A DNA stretch of 64,000 bases from CAVWGP01 sp963754645 (GCA_963754645.1 CAVWGP010000004.1:558001-622000); one strand, 5' to 3'. Shown: positions 1 through 8,102, counted from the first letter of the stretch. Translations and numbers: made by a program. Notes: generated by a model from the letters alone, not told the origin.

Positions 1-227
1 CCGACGATGAGCGCGCCGGCGACGATGGCGGCGGTGTAGCCGATGAAGCCGGTGCCGAGGTCGGTCACCACCGAATGGCCGACATAGGCGCCCAGCATGT
101 AGAACGAGCCGTGCGCGAGATTGATGATACGAGTGACGCCGAAAATCAGCGTCAGCCCCGCCGCCACCAGAAACAGCGACGACGCGCTGGCGAGGCCGGT
201 CAGGAACTGGACGATGTAGAAGGACAT
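1..227 (-). CDS. LivH-type branched-chain amino acid ABC permease (5' part only)
   Basis: Inner-membrane permease of a branched-chain-amino-acid-type ABC transporter; the window edge cuts it after about 75 codons. The visible N-terminus starts MSFYIVQFLTGLASASSLFL and continues with G-L-T-L-I-F-G-V and I-N-L-A-H-G-S-F-Y-M-L-G-A-Y, the typical start of LivH family proteins. It lies downstream of the LivJ-type binding protein on the same strand, separated by about 245 bases that hold a palindromic repeat, so the two probably form one uptake system. The substrate may be aromatic or heteroaromatic rather than an amino acid, judging from the catabolic genes upstream. Confidence 0.9.
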   Translation of the reverse strand, partial: MSFYIVQFLTGLASASSLFLVAAGLTLIFGVTRIINLAHGSFYMLGAYVGHSVVTDLGTGFIGYTAAIVAGALIV

Positions 228-287
228 TCGGGATTGAATCCGGTCGATTGCCGCGGTGCGCGTTCTTGGCCGACACCGGCGCGTGAA

Positions 288-408
288 GTCTGGACCCCGG
301 CCCGGGGGCCGGGGTGACTGCGTTTTCTTTCGAGCAATTCAACCAAAAACAGCATTGTCACCCTGGCTTGGCCCGGCTCTGAGGCCGGGCCGAAGCCGGG
401 GTCCAGAC
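288..408. repeat. Palindromic intergenic repeat
   Basis: The outer arms are GTCTGGACCCCGG at 288-300 and its exact reverse complement CCGGGGTCCAGAC at 396-408, with further complementary GC-rich blocks (GGGGTGAC / GTCACCC and GGCCCGG / CCGGGCC) inside. The transcript could fold into one long hairpin. It fills most of the gap between the binding protein and the permease and is typical of dispersed palindromes in alphaproteobacterial genomes. It may attenuate transcription between the two genes. Confidence 0.75.
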
Positions 409-472
409 GGTCGGCGCGTTGGCGTTAAACCGCCGCGAACGCGCCGTCCGGATTGCGTGGCTTGCCCCGACG

Positions 473-1678
473 CTACTTCATCGCGTCCGCGGGGCGGAGC
501 TTCTTGACCTCGTCGTCGCTCGGCAGATATTTCGCGCCGTCGGCGTAGCGCCAATTCTTCATCGTGGGCTTGCCGCCCTCGACGGTGGTGAGGCCGACAT
601 AGGCGCCGAGCGTCGATTGATGGTCGATGGCGCGGAACTGGTAGGGCCCCATCGGCGACGTGAGCTGAATGCCGCGCGCCGCCTTGATCAGCGCCTCGGT
701 GTCGGTCGAACCTGCCTTCTGGATAATGCCGGCAATGGCATACATGAAGGTGTAGCCGACGATCGAGCCGAGCCGCGGATAATCGTTGTACTTCGCGTGA
801 TAGGCCTTGACGAAGGCGGCGTGCTCGGGCGTCGCGATCTTCGCCCAGGGATAGCCGGTGACGATCCAGCCTTCCGGCATTTCGGCGCCGATCGGATCGG
901 CATATTCCGGCTCGCCGGTGAGCAGGCTGACGACCGTGCGGTCCTTGAACAGGCCGCGCGCCGCGCCCTCTTTCACGAACTTGGCGAGATCGCCGCCGAA
1001 GGTGACGTTGTAGATCGCGTCGGGCTTGGCGGCGAGAATGGCTTGGACTTCCGCGCCGGCATCGATGCGCCCCAGGGCCGGCCATTGCTTGACGACGAAT
1101 TCGACATCGGGCTGCGCCTTCTTGAGCAGCGCCTCGAAACTCTTCACCGCGTCCTGGCCATAGGCGTAGTTGGGCGCGATCGTGGCCCATTTCTTCGCCT
1201 TAACCTTGGCCGCTTCCTCGACCAGCATCGCGGCCTGCATATGCGTGCTGGCGCGCAGGCGGAAGGTGTAGCGATTGCCCTTTTCCCACACGACTTGGTC
1301 GGCGAGCGGCTCGGCGGCGAGGAAAAAGACTTTCTTCTGCGCCGCGAAATCCGTGACCGCGAGCCCGATATTCGACAGGAAGGTGCCGGTGATCATCACG
1401 ACTTTTTCGTTGACGACCAGTTCTTCGGCGATTTTGACGGCATCGCCCGGCTTGCCGGCGTCGTCGCGGGAAATCATCTCGATTTTCTTGCCGAGCGCGC
1501 CGCCCTTGGCGTTGATTTCGCCGAGGGCGAGTTCCCAGGCCTTTTTATAAGGCTCGGTGAAACCGGGCTGGCCGGAATAGGAATTGATCTCGCCGACCTT
1601 GATCGTGGTCTGCGCCGCGGCGGGTGCCGCCAGCGCGGCGGCGCCGGCCGCGACCAAAAGCGTTCTCCGTGTCACCAT
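473..1678 (-). CDS. ABC transporter substrate-binding protein, LivJ/Peripla_BP_6 type
   Basis: Periplasmic solute-binding protein, 401 aa. It starts MVTRRTLLVAAGAAALAAPAAAQ, a Tat-like RR signal peptide with an A-A-Q cleavage site, followed by T-I-K-V-G-E-I-N-S-Y-S-G, the usual first strand of leucine/aromatic-acid binding proteins. A strong ribosome binding site (AGGAGGTAC) precedes the ATG. It follows the Rieske oxygenase gene by about 48 bases on the same strand and precedes a LivH-type permease, so it likely delivers the substrate of the catabolic operon. Family assignment is firm; the ligand is inferred only from context. Confidence 0.9.
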   Translation of the reverse strand: MVTRRTLLVAAGAAALAAPAAAQTTIKVGEINSYSGQPGFTEPYKKAWELALGEINAKGGALGKKIEMISRDDAGKPGDAVKIAEELVVNEKVVMITGTFLSNIGLAVTDFAAQKKVFFLAAEPLADQVVWEKGNRYTFRLRASTHMQAAMLVEEAAKVKAKKWATIAPNYAYGQDAVKSFEALLKKAQPDVEFVVKQWPALGRIDAGAEVQAILAAKPDAIYNVTFGGDLAKFVKEGAARGLFKDRTVVSLLTGEPEYADPIGAEMPEGWIVTGYPWAKIATPEHAAFVKAYHAKYNDYPRLGSIVGYTFMYAIAGIIQKAGSTDTEALIKAARGIQLTSPMGPYQFRAIDHQSTLGAYVGLTTVEGGKPTMKNWRYADGAKYLPSDDEVKKLRPADAMK

Positions 1679-1726
1679 GTTCTGTACCTCCTGTCGGTGA
1701 AGTTCCCTGATTTTTCGCCGCGCCGC

Positions 1727-2767
1727 TTATTCGGCGGCGCGCGCGCTTGCCGTTTCCTCGCGCAGCAGGCGCTCGACGATGCGCCGGCTGCGTTGCGGTC
1801 CGTTGTCGATCGCGAGGCGCACCGATTGGCGGCCGCCGCTTTCGTCCTCGGCGGTTTGGATCGCCTCCAGCACCGCCTTGTCTTCGTTGAACGCCATGAT
1901 GAGCTGATCGGTCATGGTTTTCGACACCGCTTCGTCGCCGGGCGCGAAGTTGCGCACTTGCATCCAGAAATAATGCGACGTTCGCTCGGTCTCGGGCGCG
2001 ATGAAGTGGCAGGAATAGGTGCGGAACGCGCCGTCGCGGTCGGCTTCGCCATGGCCCATGCCGACCGGGCCGCTGCCGAAATCGGTGACCGCGGTCGAGG
2101 GCGCGTAAAAATTGTAGTATTGCCAGCGATCGACATTGGCATCGAGCTTGGTGAGCGCGCGGATGATCGGCACCGGCGGCCGGTCGAGCGTCCAGCGGAT
2201 CACGGTGACGGAGTCGCCGTTCTGCAAGGTTTCGACCGGGATATCGGCCATCTCGGGGCTGCCCAGGGTCGAGAGATGAACGAAGCTGACATGCATCGGA
2301 TCGAGCAGATTGTCGGTGAGTTGCTGGTAGCCGGCCTTGATATGCATGTAGGGCCCGCGATTCGTCGTCCAGCCCGCGGCGCCGTAGGCCGGCAGCGGAA
2401 ACAAATGCGCGCGGTCGGCGAGCGCCGCATCGCCTGGCCAGATCCAGACCAGGCCGAGATGATCGACGGCGGGATAGGCGCGCACGCGGGCTTGCGGCGG
2501 AATGGCGGCCTGGCCCGGAATGCGGATGCAGCGGCCGGCCGCGTCGTAGGTCATGCCGTGATAGCCGCATTCCACCGCGTCGCCCTTGAGCTTGCCGAGC
2601 GAGAGCGGCATGAATTTGTGGCAGCAGCGGTCTTCGAGCGCGACGGGCGCGCCCGCCTCGGTGCGATAGAGCGCGATCTTCTCGCCCAGCATCGTGCGGG
2701 CGAGGATGGCGCGGCCCAATTCGTGGCTCCACGAGGCCGGATACCATGCGTTGCGGATGAAGGCCAT
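1727..2767 (-). CDS. Rieske non-haem iron oxygenase, alpha subunit (VanA-like)
   Basis: Aromatic-ring oxygenase or O-demethylase type terminal oxygenase, 346 aa, close to the length of vanillate demethylase VanA. The Rieske [2Fe-2S] motif is C48-x-H50 then C67-x2-H70. The mononuclear iron motif is visible as D-N-L-L-D-P-M-H-V-S-F-V-H. I start it at the ATG at 2767 (MAFIRNAWYPASW), which matches family N-termini; the open frame extends upstream but that part looks non-coding. No ferredoxin reductase partner is encoded nearby, so electrons must come from elsewhere. It sits 14 bases after the AA_synth gene in the operon. Substrate unknown; a hydroxylated heteroaromatic is plausible from the neighbours. 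Confidence 0.9.
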   Translation of the reverse strand: MAFIRNAWYPASWSHELGRAILARTMLGEKIALYRTEAGAPVALEDRCCHKFMPLSLGKLKGDAVECGYHGMTYDAAGRCIRIPGQAAIPPQARVRAYPAVDHLGLVWIWPGDAALADRAHLFPLPAYGAAGWTTNRGPYMHIKAGYQQLTDNLLDPMHVSFVHLSTLGSPEMADIPVETLQNGDSVTVIRWTLDRPPVPIIRALTKLDANVDRWQYYNFYAPSTAVTDFGSGPVGMGHGEADRDGAFRTYSCHFIAPETERTSHYFWMQVRNFAPGDEAVSKTMTDQLIMAFNEDKAVLEAIQTAEDESGGRQSVRLAIDNGPQRSRRIVERLLREETASARAAE

Positions 2768-2781
2768 CGGCGCTCTCGCTC

Positions 2782-3414
2782 CTAGCGCTGGCCGTCGCCG
2801 ACCTTGATGTCGGCCACGCGCAGGCCGCCCGAGCGCTCGTGCACGCGCGGCCCCGTCGTCATCGCCAGAATGAAAACGATTTCGCCGGCGCGCGGCGCAT
2901 CGGGAATGCGCACTTCGAACGCGTCGAAATGACCGCGCACATAGGCGGCATTGGAGTGATGGATCGGAATATCGATCGAGGCGCCCAGCCCGCCGACCTT
3001 TTTGGTCGAGGGCACGATGGCTTTGGCGCCGCCGAGCAATTCGCGCATCGCGTAGCCGCCCGGCGCGTGCCACAGCGCACCGTGCTCGAGTTCGCCGGCC
3101 TCGCCGACAATGGCGCCCTTGCCGTAGGCCTCGATGGCTTTCGGATTGCCGCCGAGCGCGCCGATCAGACGGCGCGACATTTCGAGACCGAGCGGCTTGA
3201 GCGCCTCCATCATCGGCATGATGTCGGTCACGAAGCGGCCGGCATAGGGATTGGCGAGAACCACGGCCACCGCCGCGCGCGTCCGCGGTGTCGCCGGCCG
3301 CGGCCCGCCCTCATGGGCGATTTCCTCGAAGATCGTCACGATCTTGCGGACCTGCACGAGGTCGTTTTCGTAAGCCGGGCGCTTGGCCGCGAGGGTCGGG
3401 TTGATTTCGTTCAT
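2782..3414 (-). CDS. Amino acid synthesis (AA_synth, DUF1185) family protein
   Basis: 210 aa protein of the PF06684 'amino acid synthesis' family. The start ATG at 3414 (MNEINPTLAAKRPAYENDLV) has GGAG nine bases upstream; an in-frame GTG at 3429 is less likely. Family-like stretches include V-R-K-I-V-T-I-F-E-E, G-K-G-A-I-V-G-E-A-G-E-L-E-H-G and W-H-A-P-G-G-Y. The family name is historical and no reaction is established to my knowledge. Together with UPF0280 and the 6-hydroxynicotinate-reductase-like gene upstream it forms a gene set that I recall recurring in alpha- and betaproteobacteria, which argues for a shared catabolic role rather than amino acid biosynthesis. Confidence 0.85.
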   Translation of the reverse strand: MNEINPTLAAKRPAYENDLVQVRKIVTIFEEIAHEGGPRPATPRTRAAVAVVLANPYAGRFVTDIMPMMEALKPLGLEMSRRLIGALGGNPKAIEAYGKGAIVGEAGELEHGALWHAPGGYAMRELLGGAKAIVPSTKKVGGLGASIDIPIHHSNAAYVRGHFDAFEVRIPDAPRAGEIVFILAMTTGPRVHERSGGLRVADIKVGDGQR

Positions 3415-3434
3415 CTCGAAAAACTCCACATTGT

Positions 3435-3578
3435 CGTCATCCCGACTGGAGCAGCGCGCCTGCGCGCTGCGGAACGGAGGGACCTTGAGCGGACAAGCGC
3501 GTGGCCGGCAGGCGGCAATTCTCTCGTTTAACCGAGATCTCTCCGGTTTGCGCTATCGGCGCTTCGGTCGGGATGACG
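3435..3578. repeat. Dispersed palindromic repeat (CGTCATCCCGAC family)
   Basis: Arms CGTCATCCCGAC at 3435-3446 and GTCGGGATGACG at 3567-3578 are exact reverse complements, with a GGAGGGACCTT-type block inside. The same arms occur at 19227-19389 and, degenerate on the right side, at 32481-32650. This copy lies almost wholly inside the 3' end of the UPF0280 gene and supplies its last 47 or so codons. Confidence 0.8.
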
Positions 3579-4405
3579 ATCCTAGTGCTCCGGGCGAGCG
3601 CCAGCAACGCGCCTGAAATCAGCCCCGCCGATTGCCAGCGTGTCGCGACCCGATGTCCGTTGTCGAGCGCGGCATCGATCGCCTCGCCCGGCAGCGGGCC
3701 GACCGCGACCGTCACGGGCAGGTCGCCGAGATCGCTGTCCGGGTCGAGGTCGCGGGCCGGCCGGCGCTCGATGGCCCAGTGCTCGATGTTGACGGCATTG
3801 GCGATCATGGTCGCGGCCGCGTCGGCGTCGGCGGCGTCGCGCGCCACCACTGTGACTGCGTCGGCAATGCCGAGCGAGAAGCTGCGGCCCTTCCAGCCGC
3901 TGGTGGCGATGCCGCGCACCGGATCGTCATGGGCGATAACGCCGCGCGAAAAAATATCGGCCTTTTGCGGATCGTCGGCGATGCCGGCGGTGAGGTTTTC
4001 GCCGGGCGCGAGGTGGAGCGCGATGTCGCCGCCGTTGTTGACATAGGCCTTGCGCAGCGCGCGGCCTTCGAGCATCGCGGCCAATACGTCGTCGGCGACG
4101 GCGCCGGCGACGGCCGCCATCGGCGTGATGAAATCGCGCGCAAAGGGCAGGCAGGCATGCCACATGCGCCGCGCCACCGGGCCGGTCAGCGGGCAGGGCG
4201 GCGCGGTCACGCGCCGGCGCAAGATCGGGAGTTCGCGCACGAGTTCGGGCAATATCGCCGCGAAGCGCACCCAGGCCTGCTCGTAAGCCCGCGCGCATTC
4301 GGCGCTATCGCCGAAGCATTCGATGACGAGATCGATCGGCCCATGCTGAAAATGCCGGCGTTTTCCGTCGGCGAGCACGGCGCGCGCGGGGCCGGCGGGG
4401 TTCAT
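3437..4405 (-). CDS. UPF0280 / ApbE-like protein with repeat-derived C-terminus
   Basis: 322 aa protein of the UPF0280 family, which is related to the ApbE flavin-transferase fold. Recognisable parts are A-P-P-C-P-L-T-G-P-V-A-R-R-M near residues 80-95, A-A-V-A-G-A-V-A-D and A-Y-V-N-N-G-G-D-I-A-L-H-L near 140-150, and I-A-T-S-G-W-K-G-R-S-F-S-L-G-I-A-D-A-V-T-V-V. The start ATG overlaps the stop of the upstream reductase-like gene (ATGA), so the two are translationally coupled. The last 47 or so residues, after ...S-G-A-L-L-A-L-A-R-S, are read out of a dispersed palindrome and are unlikely to be part of the ancestral protein. Function unproven; flavin or cofactor handling for the neighbouring reductase is a guess. 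Confidence 0.85.
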   Translation of the reverse strand: MNPAGPARAVLADGKRRHFQHGPIDLVIECFGDSAECARAYEQAWVRFAAILPELVRELPILRRRVTAPPCPLTGPVARRMWHACLPFARDFITPMAAVAGAVADDVLAAMLEGRALRKAYVNNGGDIALHLAPGENLTAGIADDPQKADIFSRGVIAHDDPVRGIATSGWKGRSFSLGIADAVTVVARDAADADAAATMIANAVNIEHWAIERRPARDLDPDSDLGDLPVTVAVGPLPGEAIDAALDNGHRVATRWQSAGLISGALLALARSTRIVIPTEAPIAQTGEISVKRENCRLPATRLSAQGPSVPQRAGALLQSG

Positions 4406-5877
4406 TCCGTGCCGAGCCCCTTGAGCGGCACGCCGGGCCACGGCGTCTTGTCGTGCCATTGCCGCACTTCGAGCCGGTCGGCCTTGGCGACCTCCTCGAT
4501 GCGCCGGATGCTGGCGACATGGCCGCCGAGCGCGGCGTAATCGGCGCGGCGCATGGTGAATTCCAGCGGCGCCACGATCGCCGGCGTCGGAACATAGCCG
4601 AAGCTCTTGGCCGGCATCGTGGTGACGTCGACCATGTAAGTGATGCCGCCGCCGGGCCATACATAGACCGGTGCGCCGCCCGAGGTTACGCGGGTCAGCG
4701 CCGCCCGTACCGAGCGCGTCAGGCGCACCGGGTTTTCGGTGACGCCGGCGCGCAGCGATCCGCCGGCGCCGGCCATGAACAGCACCGTGGCGAGCGCCGG
4801 CTCGCAATTCTCGCCGATGCGCTCGACGGTGAGATTCAAATGCGCCGGCATCGGCGCCGGCCGCGGCTTCAAGTGCTCGTCGAGAACGAAATAGGCCGAG
4901 TGCTCGCCCGTCGTGCTGACCATGAGCAGCCGCAAGCCCGGTTTCGCGTGTTTCGGATCGATGCGCTCGATGATGTCGAGCGGCGCCGTGATGTTGGTGC
5001 CGCCCCAGCCGGTGCCCGGCTCGGCGACCTGGAAATAGCGGCCGGGCGTCGATTTGCGGCCGCGCACGCGGATGCCGGCCGGCGGCATGTCGAGAAAGCG
5101 GCCCGCTTGGTGCTCGCTCAGCACGCCGGTGATGTGATCGTCGACGACGATGACCTCGTCGACATGTCCGAACCATTGCTTGGCGAAAATGCCGATCGTC
5201 GCTGAGCCGCAGCCGACGCGCATGCGCTCCTCGACCGCGCCGTCGATGCGCGGCGCCTTGCCGGCCTGCACCGTCAGCGTCGCGCCATCGTCGATCGACA
5301 TTTCGACGCCGTCGCCGCTGCACAGCTTCAACAGCGTGTCGCAGGTGACGACGCCTTCCTTCTTGCTGCCGCCTGTCAGATGCCGGACGCCGCCGATGGA
5401 CAGCATCTGCGAGCCGTATTCCGCCGTCGTCACATGGCCGACCTGCTCGCCGCCGACGCGCACCGCCGCGGTTTCCGGACCGACATAGCGGTCGGTGTCG
5501 ATTTTCACTTTCACGCCGCAATAGGAAAAAATGCCCTCGGTCACGACCGTGACCATGTCGACGCCGTCATGCTCGCTTGCGACGATGAAGGGCGCGGGCT
5601 TGTAGTCCGGATAAGTCGTGCCGGCGCCGATCCCCGTGACGAAGGTCGGCGCGCCGGGCAGAAATTTCCCGTCCCAATCCTGGCCGGCAAACGGCACGCG
5701 TTGCGCAACGCGCTGGGTGACGACGAAAGGATCGAGCCGCGCCAGTTTGCCGTTGACGTTGCCGTAACGGTCGCAGGCCCCGGTCCGCTCGGGCCGGATG
5801 CGGCACAGCACCGGGCAGGCATCGCATGTCACAATGCCATCGTCGCCGGCCGCCGCGGATTTGACGATTTCGTTCAT
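4402..5877 (-). CDS. 6-hydroxynicotinate reductase-like iron-sulfur flavoprotein
   Basis: 491 aa, similar to the ferredoxin-dependent 6-hydroxynicotinate reductase (Hnr) known from anaerobic nicotinate fermentation in Eubacterium barkeri. The N-terminus has an iron-sulfur-type cysteine cluster C18, C21, C25, C35 (C-D-A-C-P-V-L-C then G-A-C-D-R). Later conserved-looking blocks are E-G-I-F-S-Y-C-G-V-K-V-K, R-V-G-C-G-S-A-T-I-G-I-F-A-K-Q-W-F and Y-V-W-P-G-G-G-I-T-Y-M-V-D-V. Its ATG overlaps the end of the CoxM-like gene (ATGA) and its stop overlaps the UPF0280 start, so all three are coupled. The true substrate in this aerobic-looking context is uncertain. Confidence 0.85.
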   Translation of the reverse strand: MNEIVKSAAAGDDGIVTCDACPVLCRIRPERTGACDRYGNVNGKLARLDPFVVTQRVAQRVPFAGQDWDGKFLPGAPTFVTGIGAGTTYPDYKPAPFIVASEHDGVDMVTVVTEGIFSYCGVKVKIDTDRYVGPETAAVRVGGEQVGHVTTAEYGSQMLSIGGVRHLTGGSKKEGVVTCDTLLKLCSGDGVEMSIDDGATLTVQAGKAPRIDGAVEERMRVGCGSATIGIFAKQWFGHVDEVIVVDDHITGVLSEHQAGRFLDMPPAGIRVRGRKSTPGRYFQVAEPGTGWGGTNITAPLDIIERIDPKHAKPGLRLLMVSTTGEHSAYFVLDEHLKPRPAPMPAHLNLTVERIGENCEPALATVLFMAGAGGSLRAGVTENPVRLTRSVRAALTRVTSGGAPVYVWPGGGITYMVDVTTMPAKSFGYVPTPAIVAPLEFTMRRADYAALGGHVASIRRIEEVAKADRLEVRQWHDKTPWPGVPLKGLGTE

Positions 5878-6731
5878 GCCTTTTCTCCCAGCGCCGCGCC
5901 GAGCCGGTCCAAGCCGCGGCGCACCAGGGTCAGCGCGGCATCGCCGCGGTATTCGGCGCTGCCGCGCACATCGTCGATCGGCGCCAGCACTTGCGCAAGA
6001 TGCTCGGCGCAGGCGAGCGTGCCAAGCCGGCCGTCGATCTTGTGACCGCCGAGCGCGGATTCGAGGGCCAGGACGCGGCGGGCGGCGGGCGCGCAGGCGC
6101 CGATGGCGACGCGCGACCGGGCGATGTGATCGCGCCCGTCGGGCTCGATCAGGATCGCGACCATGACGATGGAAATCACCAGATAGCGCCGGGCGCCGAG
6201 CTTCAGGAACACGCTGGCCGCGCGCGGCGAAAATTCCGGCACCAGCACGGCGGTGAGGATTTCGTCGGCCCGGCGCTGCGTCGCGCGGTAACCGGTGACG
6301 AATTCACCCACCGCAACGCGGCGCGTGCCGGCGGCGGAGGCCAACTCAACCTCGGCATCGAGCGCCATTAGCGGCGGCACGCCGTCGGCGGCCGGCGAGG
6401 CGTTGCACAGATTGCCGGCGATCGTGCCGGCGTTCTGAATTTGCACGCCGCCGACCTCGCGCGCCGCGAGCTTCAATGCGTCGAAGCAGCGGGGCAGGGG
6501 CGTTTCGAGAATGTCGGTCCAGGTCGTGAGTGCGCCGATGCGCCAGCCGGCGCCGCCCCGCGCGATGCCGCGCAGGCCGTTGAGCGCCGTGATATCGAGA
6601 ATGTCCTCATCGATCGTGCGCCCGACCCGGGCCGGATAAAAATCCGTGCCGCCGGCCAAGACGGTGAGCGGGGCGCCGCTGAGCGCGCCGAGCGCTTCGG
6701 CCAATTCGGTCGGGCGCAAATACCGGCCCAT
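5874..6731 (-). CDS. FAD-binding subunit of molybdenum hydroxylase type (CoxM / subunit M)
   Basis: 285 aa protein of the CoxM / xanthine dehydrogenase medium-subunit family. FAD-binding motifs are T-V-L-A-G-G-T-D-F-Y near residues 25-35 and I-Q-N-A-G-T-I-A-G-N-L-C-N-A-S-P-A-A-D near 100-118. I chose the ATG at 6731 (MGRYLRPTELAEAL); a TTG further upstream is possible. No molybdopterin large subunit or [2Fe-2S] small subunit is encoded next to it, so this FAD domain probably partners the reductase-like protein, whose gene overlaps it by ATGA. First structural gene of the operon, about 105 bases after the MarR gene. Confidence 0.88.
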   Translation of the reverse strand: MGRYLRPTELAEALGALSGAPLTVLAGGTDFYPARVGRTIDEDILDITALNGLRGIARGGAGWRIGALTTWTDILETPLPRCFDALKLAAREVGGVQIQNAGTIAGNLCNASPAADGVPPLMALDAEVELASAAGTRRVAVGEFVTGYRATQRRADEILTAVLVPEFSPRAASVFLKLGARRYLVISIVMVAILIEPDGRDHIARSRVAIGACAPAARRVLALESALGGHKIDGRLGTLACAEHLAQVLAPIDDVRGSAEYRGDAALTLVRRGLDRLGAALGEKA

Positions 6732-6775
6732 GGGCGAGCCCGTCTCCCGTGTTCGCAACCGGGGAATATCGTTCG

Positions 6776-6785
6776 TGTACGTACA
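6776..6785. promoter_or_regulatory. Perfect 10-bp palindrome, possible operator of the catabolic operon
   Basis: TGTACGTACA is its own reverse complement and lies 45 bases before the CoxM-like start, between that gene and the upstream MarR gene. On the minus strand the local text is AGTATTGTACGTACACG, AT-richer than its surroundings. It could bind the adjacent MarR protein or a GntR-type factor. Only the palindrome and its position are direct evidence. Confidence 0.4.
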
Positions 6786-6836
6786 ATACTAGCGCCCGGC
6801 GGCGCGTCGTCAAGCGCATTCGGACGCCGCCCGATC

Positions 6837-7301
6837 CTACCCGAGCTTGGACAGCAATTTCAGGATTAGCGCCTGTTCCTTGGCGTCGAGCGGCGCCAGC
6901 GTCTCCTGCGAAATAGCCTTGCCGATCGCCAGCGTGTCGCGAAATACCCGGCGGCCCTCGTCGGTCAGGCGCAACACGGCGCGGCGGCGATCCTTGGGAT
7001 CGGCGGCCCGGCTGATGAGGCCGCGATCCATCAAACGCAAGATGACGCCCTGCATGGTCGCGGGATCCATCGCGGTTAGGCGGCCGAGCCGGTTTTGCGA
7101 CGCCGCGCCTTCGTCGGTGAGCTTGGCGAGCGTGGCGAACTGCGTCGGCGTCAATTGGTGCTTGGCCATGCGTGCGGCGAAAATCGCCGAGGCGCGCTGA
7201 TGGGCGCGGCGCAGCAAATGGCCGACCTGCCTTTCGAGGACGTAATCGTGCGGCGAGGTCGCTGCGGGTTTCGAGCTGGGCAGTGCGGCCATGGCAGGCA
7301 T
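6837..7301 (-). CDS. MarR-family transcriptional regulator
   Basis: 154 aa winged-helix regulator from the ATG at 7301 (MPAMAALPSS); a second ATG at 7292 is equally possible, and frame upstream of 7301 looks non-coding. The core runs L-T-P-T-Q-F-A-T-L-A-K-L then Q-N-R-L-G-R-L-T-A-M-D-P-A-T-M-Q-G-V-I (recognition helix) and D-R-G-L-I-S-R-A-A-D-P-K-D-R-R-R-A-V-L-R-L-T-D-E-G (the wing), as in MarR proteins. It is transcribed in the same direction as, and just upstream of, the catabolic operon, so it probably controls it and responds to its substrate or an intermediate. Confidence 0.88.
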   Translation of the reverse strand: MPAMAALPSSKPAATSPHDYVLERQVGHLLRRAHQRASAIFAARMAKHQLTPTQFATLAKLTDEGAASQNRLGRLTAMDPATMQGVILRLMDRGLISRAADPKDRRRAVLRLTDEGRRVFRDTLAIGKAISQETLAPLDAKEQALILKLLSKLG

Positions 7302-7513
7302 TGTGCCGATGACGCGCCACGCGGTCAAAACGGCCGGCCGCGCGTGCGCCGTCACAAAGCCGTGAGCAAGCAAATCCGCGCCCGCGGCGGCGGCGTAATC
7401 CTTGCGCAACCGCCGACGCCTCGCGTCGATCGACTCCCAAGCAAAAGCAAGGGGCCCCAGGCGCGCGCGGACCGCGTCCGCGCCGTCATCGACACAACGA
7501 CTAGGAGAAACCA

Positions 7514-8102
7514 ATGACCCGCTCGACCGCCATCCACGCTCCCGACCGCCGCTCGTTCATCCGCGGCGCCGGCCTTGCCACGCTTTCGGCCAGCGCCATT
7601 GCCGTGCTCGCTGGGCGCGAATTCGCTCGCCCAAGGCATGAAGGGCAGCCCGGCCAACGACGTGGCCATCCTCAACGTGGCGCTCGGCCTCGAACATGAG
7701 GCGATTGCCGCCTACCAAATCGGTGCCGAAAGCAAGCTCCTGAAGCAGCCGGTTCTCGGCATCGCCGTGCAATTTCAGAGCCACCACAAGGAACATCGCG
7801 ACGCGCTGATCGCGACGATCAACAAAATGGGCGGCAAGGCGGTAGAGTCGAAGAAGATCGCCGACTATGCCAAGGAGCTGAACGCCGCCTCGATCAAATC
7901 GGCGAACGATATCCTCATGCTCGCCGCCAAGCTCGAACTCGGCGCGGCCAATGCCTATCTCGGCGTCATTCCGTCCTTCAGCAGCGGCGATCTCGCCAAA
8001 GTATCGGCCCGCCTCGCCGCCGACGAAACGATGCATTGGACGGTGCTGTCCAACGCCCTCGGCGTGAAGGTTCCGCAACGGGCCTTGAGCTTCGGCGCCT
8101 AG
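7514..8102 (+). pseudogene. Exported ferritin-like domain protein, one frameshift
   Basis: The gene starts at 7514 after AGGAGA with a Tat signal peptide containing R-R-S-F-I-R-G-A-G and a hydrophobic stretch. After V-L-A-G the frame changes at a GGG run (7613-7615); removing one G gives A-G-A-N-S-L-A-Q-G-M and then an intact ferritin-like body (N-V-A-L-G-L-E-H-E-A-I-A-A-Y, H-H-K-E-H-R-D-A-L, L-E-L-G-A-A-N-A-Y-L-G-V, A-A-D-E-T-M-H-W) ending at 8102. The E and H residues fit a four-helix di-metal fold. It would be about 195 aa when repaired and may act in the periplasm with the cytochrome c downstream. The shift may be a sequencing indel. Confidence 0.8.

Noticed and set aside
419..2785. Very long plus-strand open frame opposite the binding protein and Rieske genes
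   Set aside because: Its translation is rich in R, A, G and D with no family motif and is the antisense of two clear genes; long antisense frames are expected in DNA this GC-rich.
3437..5521. A 694-aa fusion of the UPF0280 protein with an N-terminal arginine-rich part
   Set aside because: The upstream part is an out-of-frame reading of the reductase-like gene; the ATGA overlap at 4402-4405 marks the real start.
7395..7514. Upstream extension of the MarR gene to about 7514
   Set aside because: The extra residues are not MarR-like and would overlap the promoter and ribosome binding site of the divergent ferritin-like gene.
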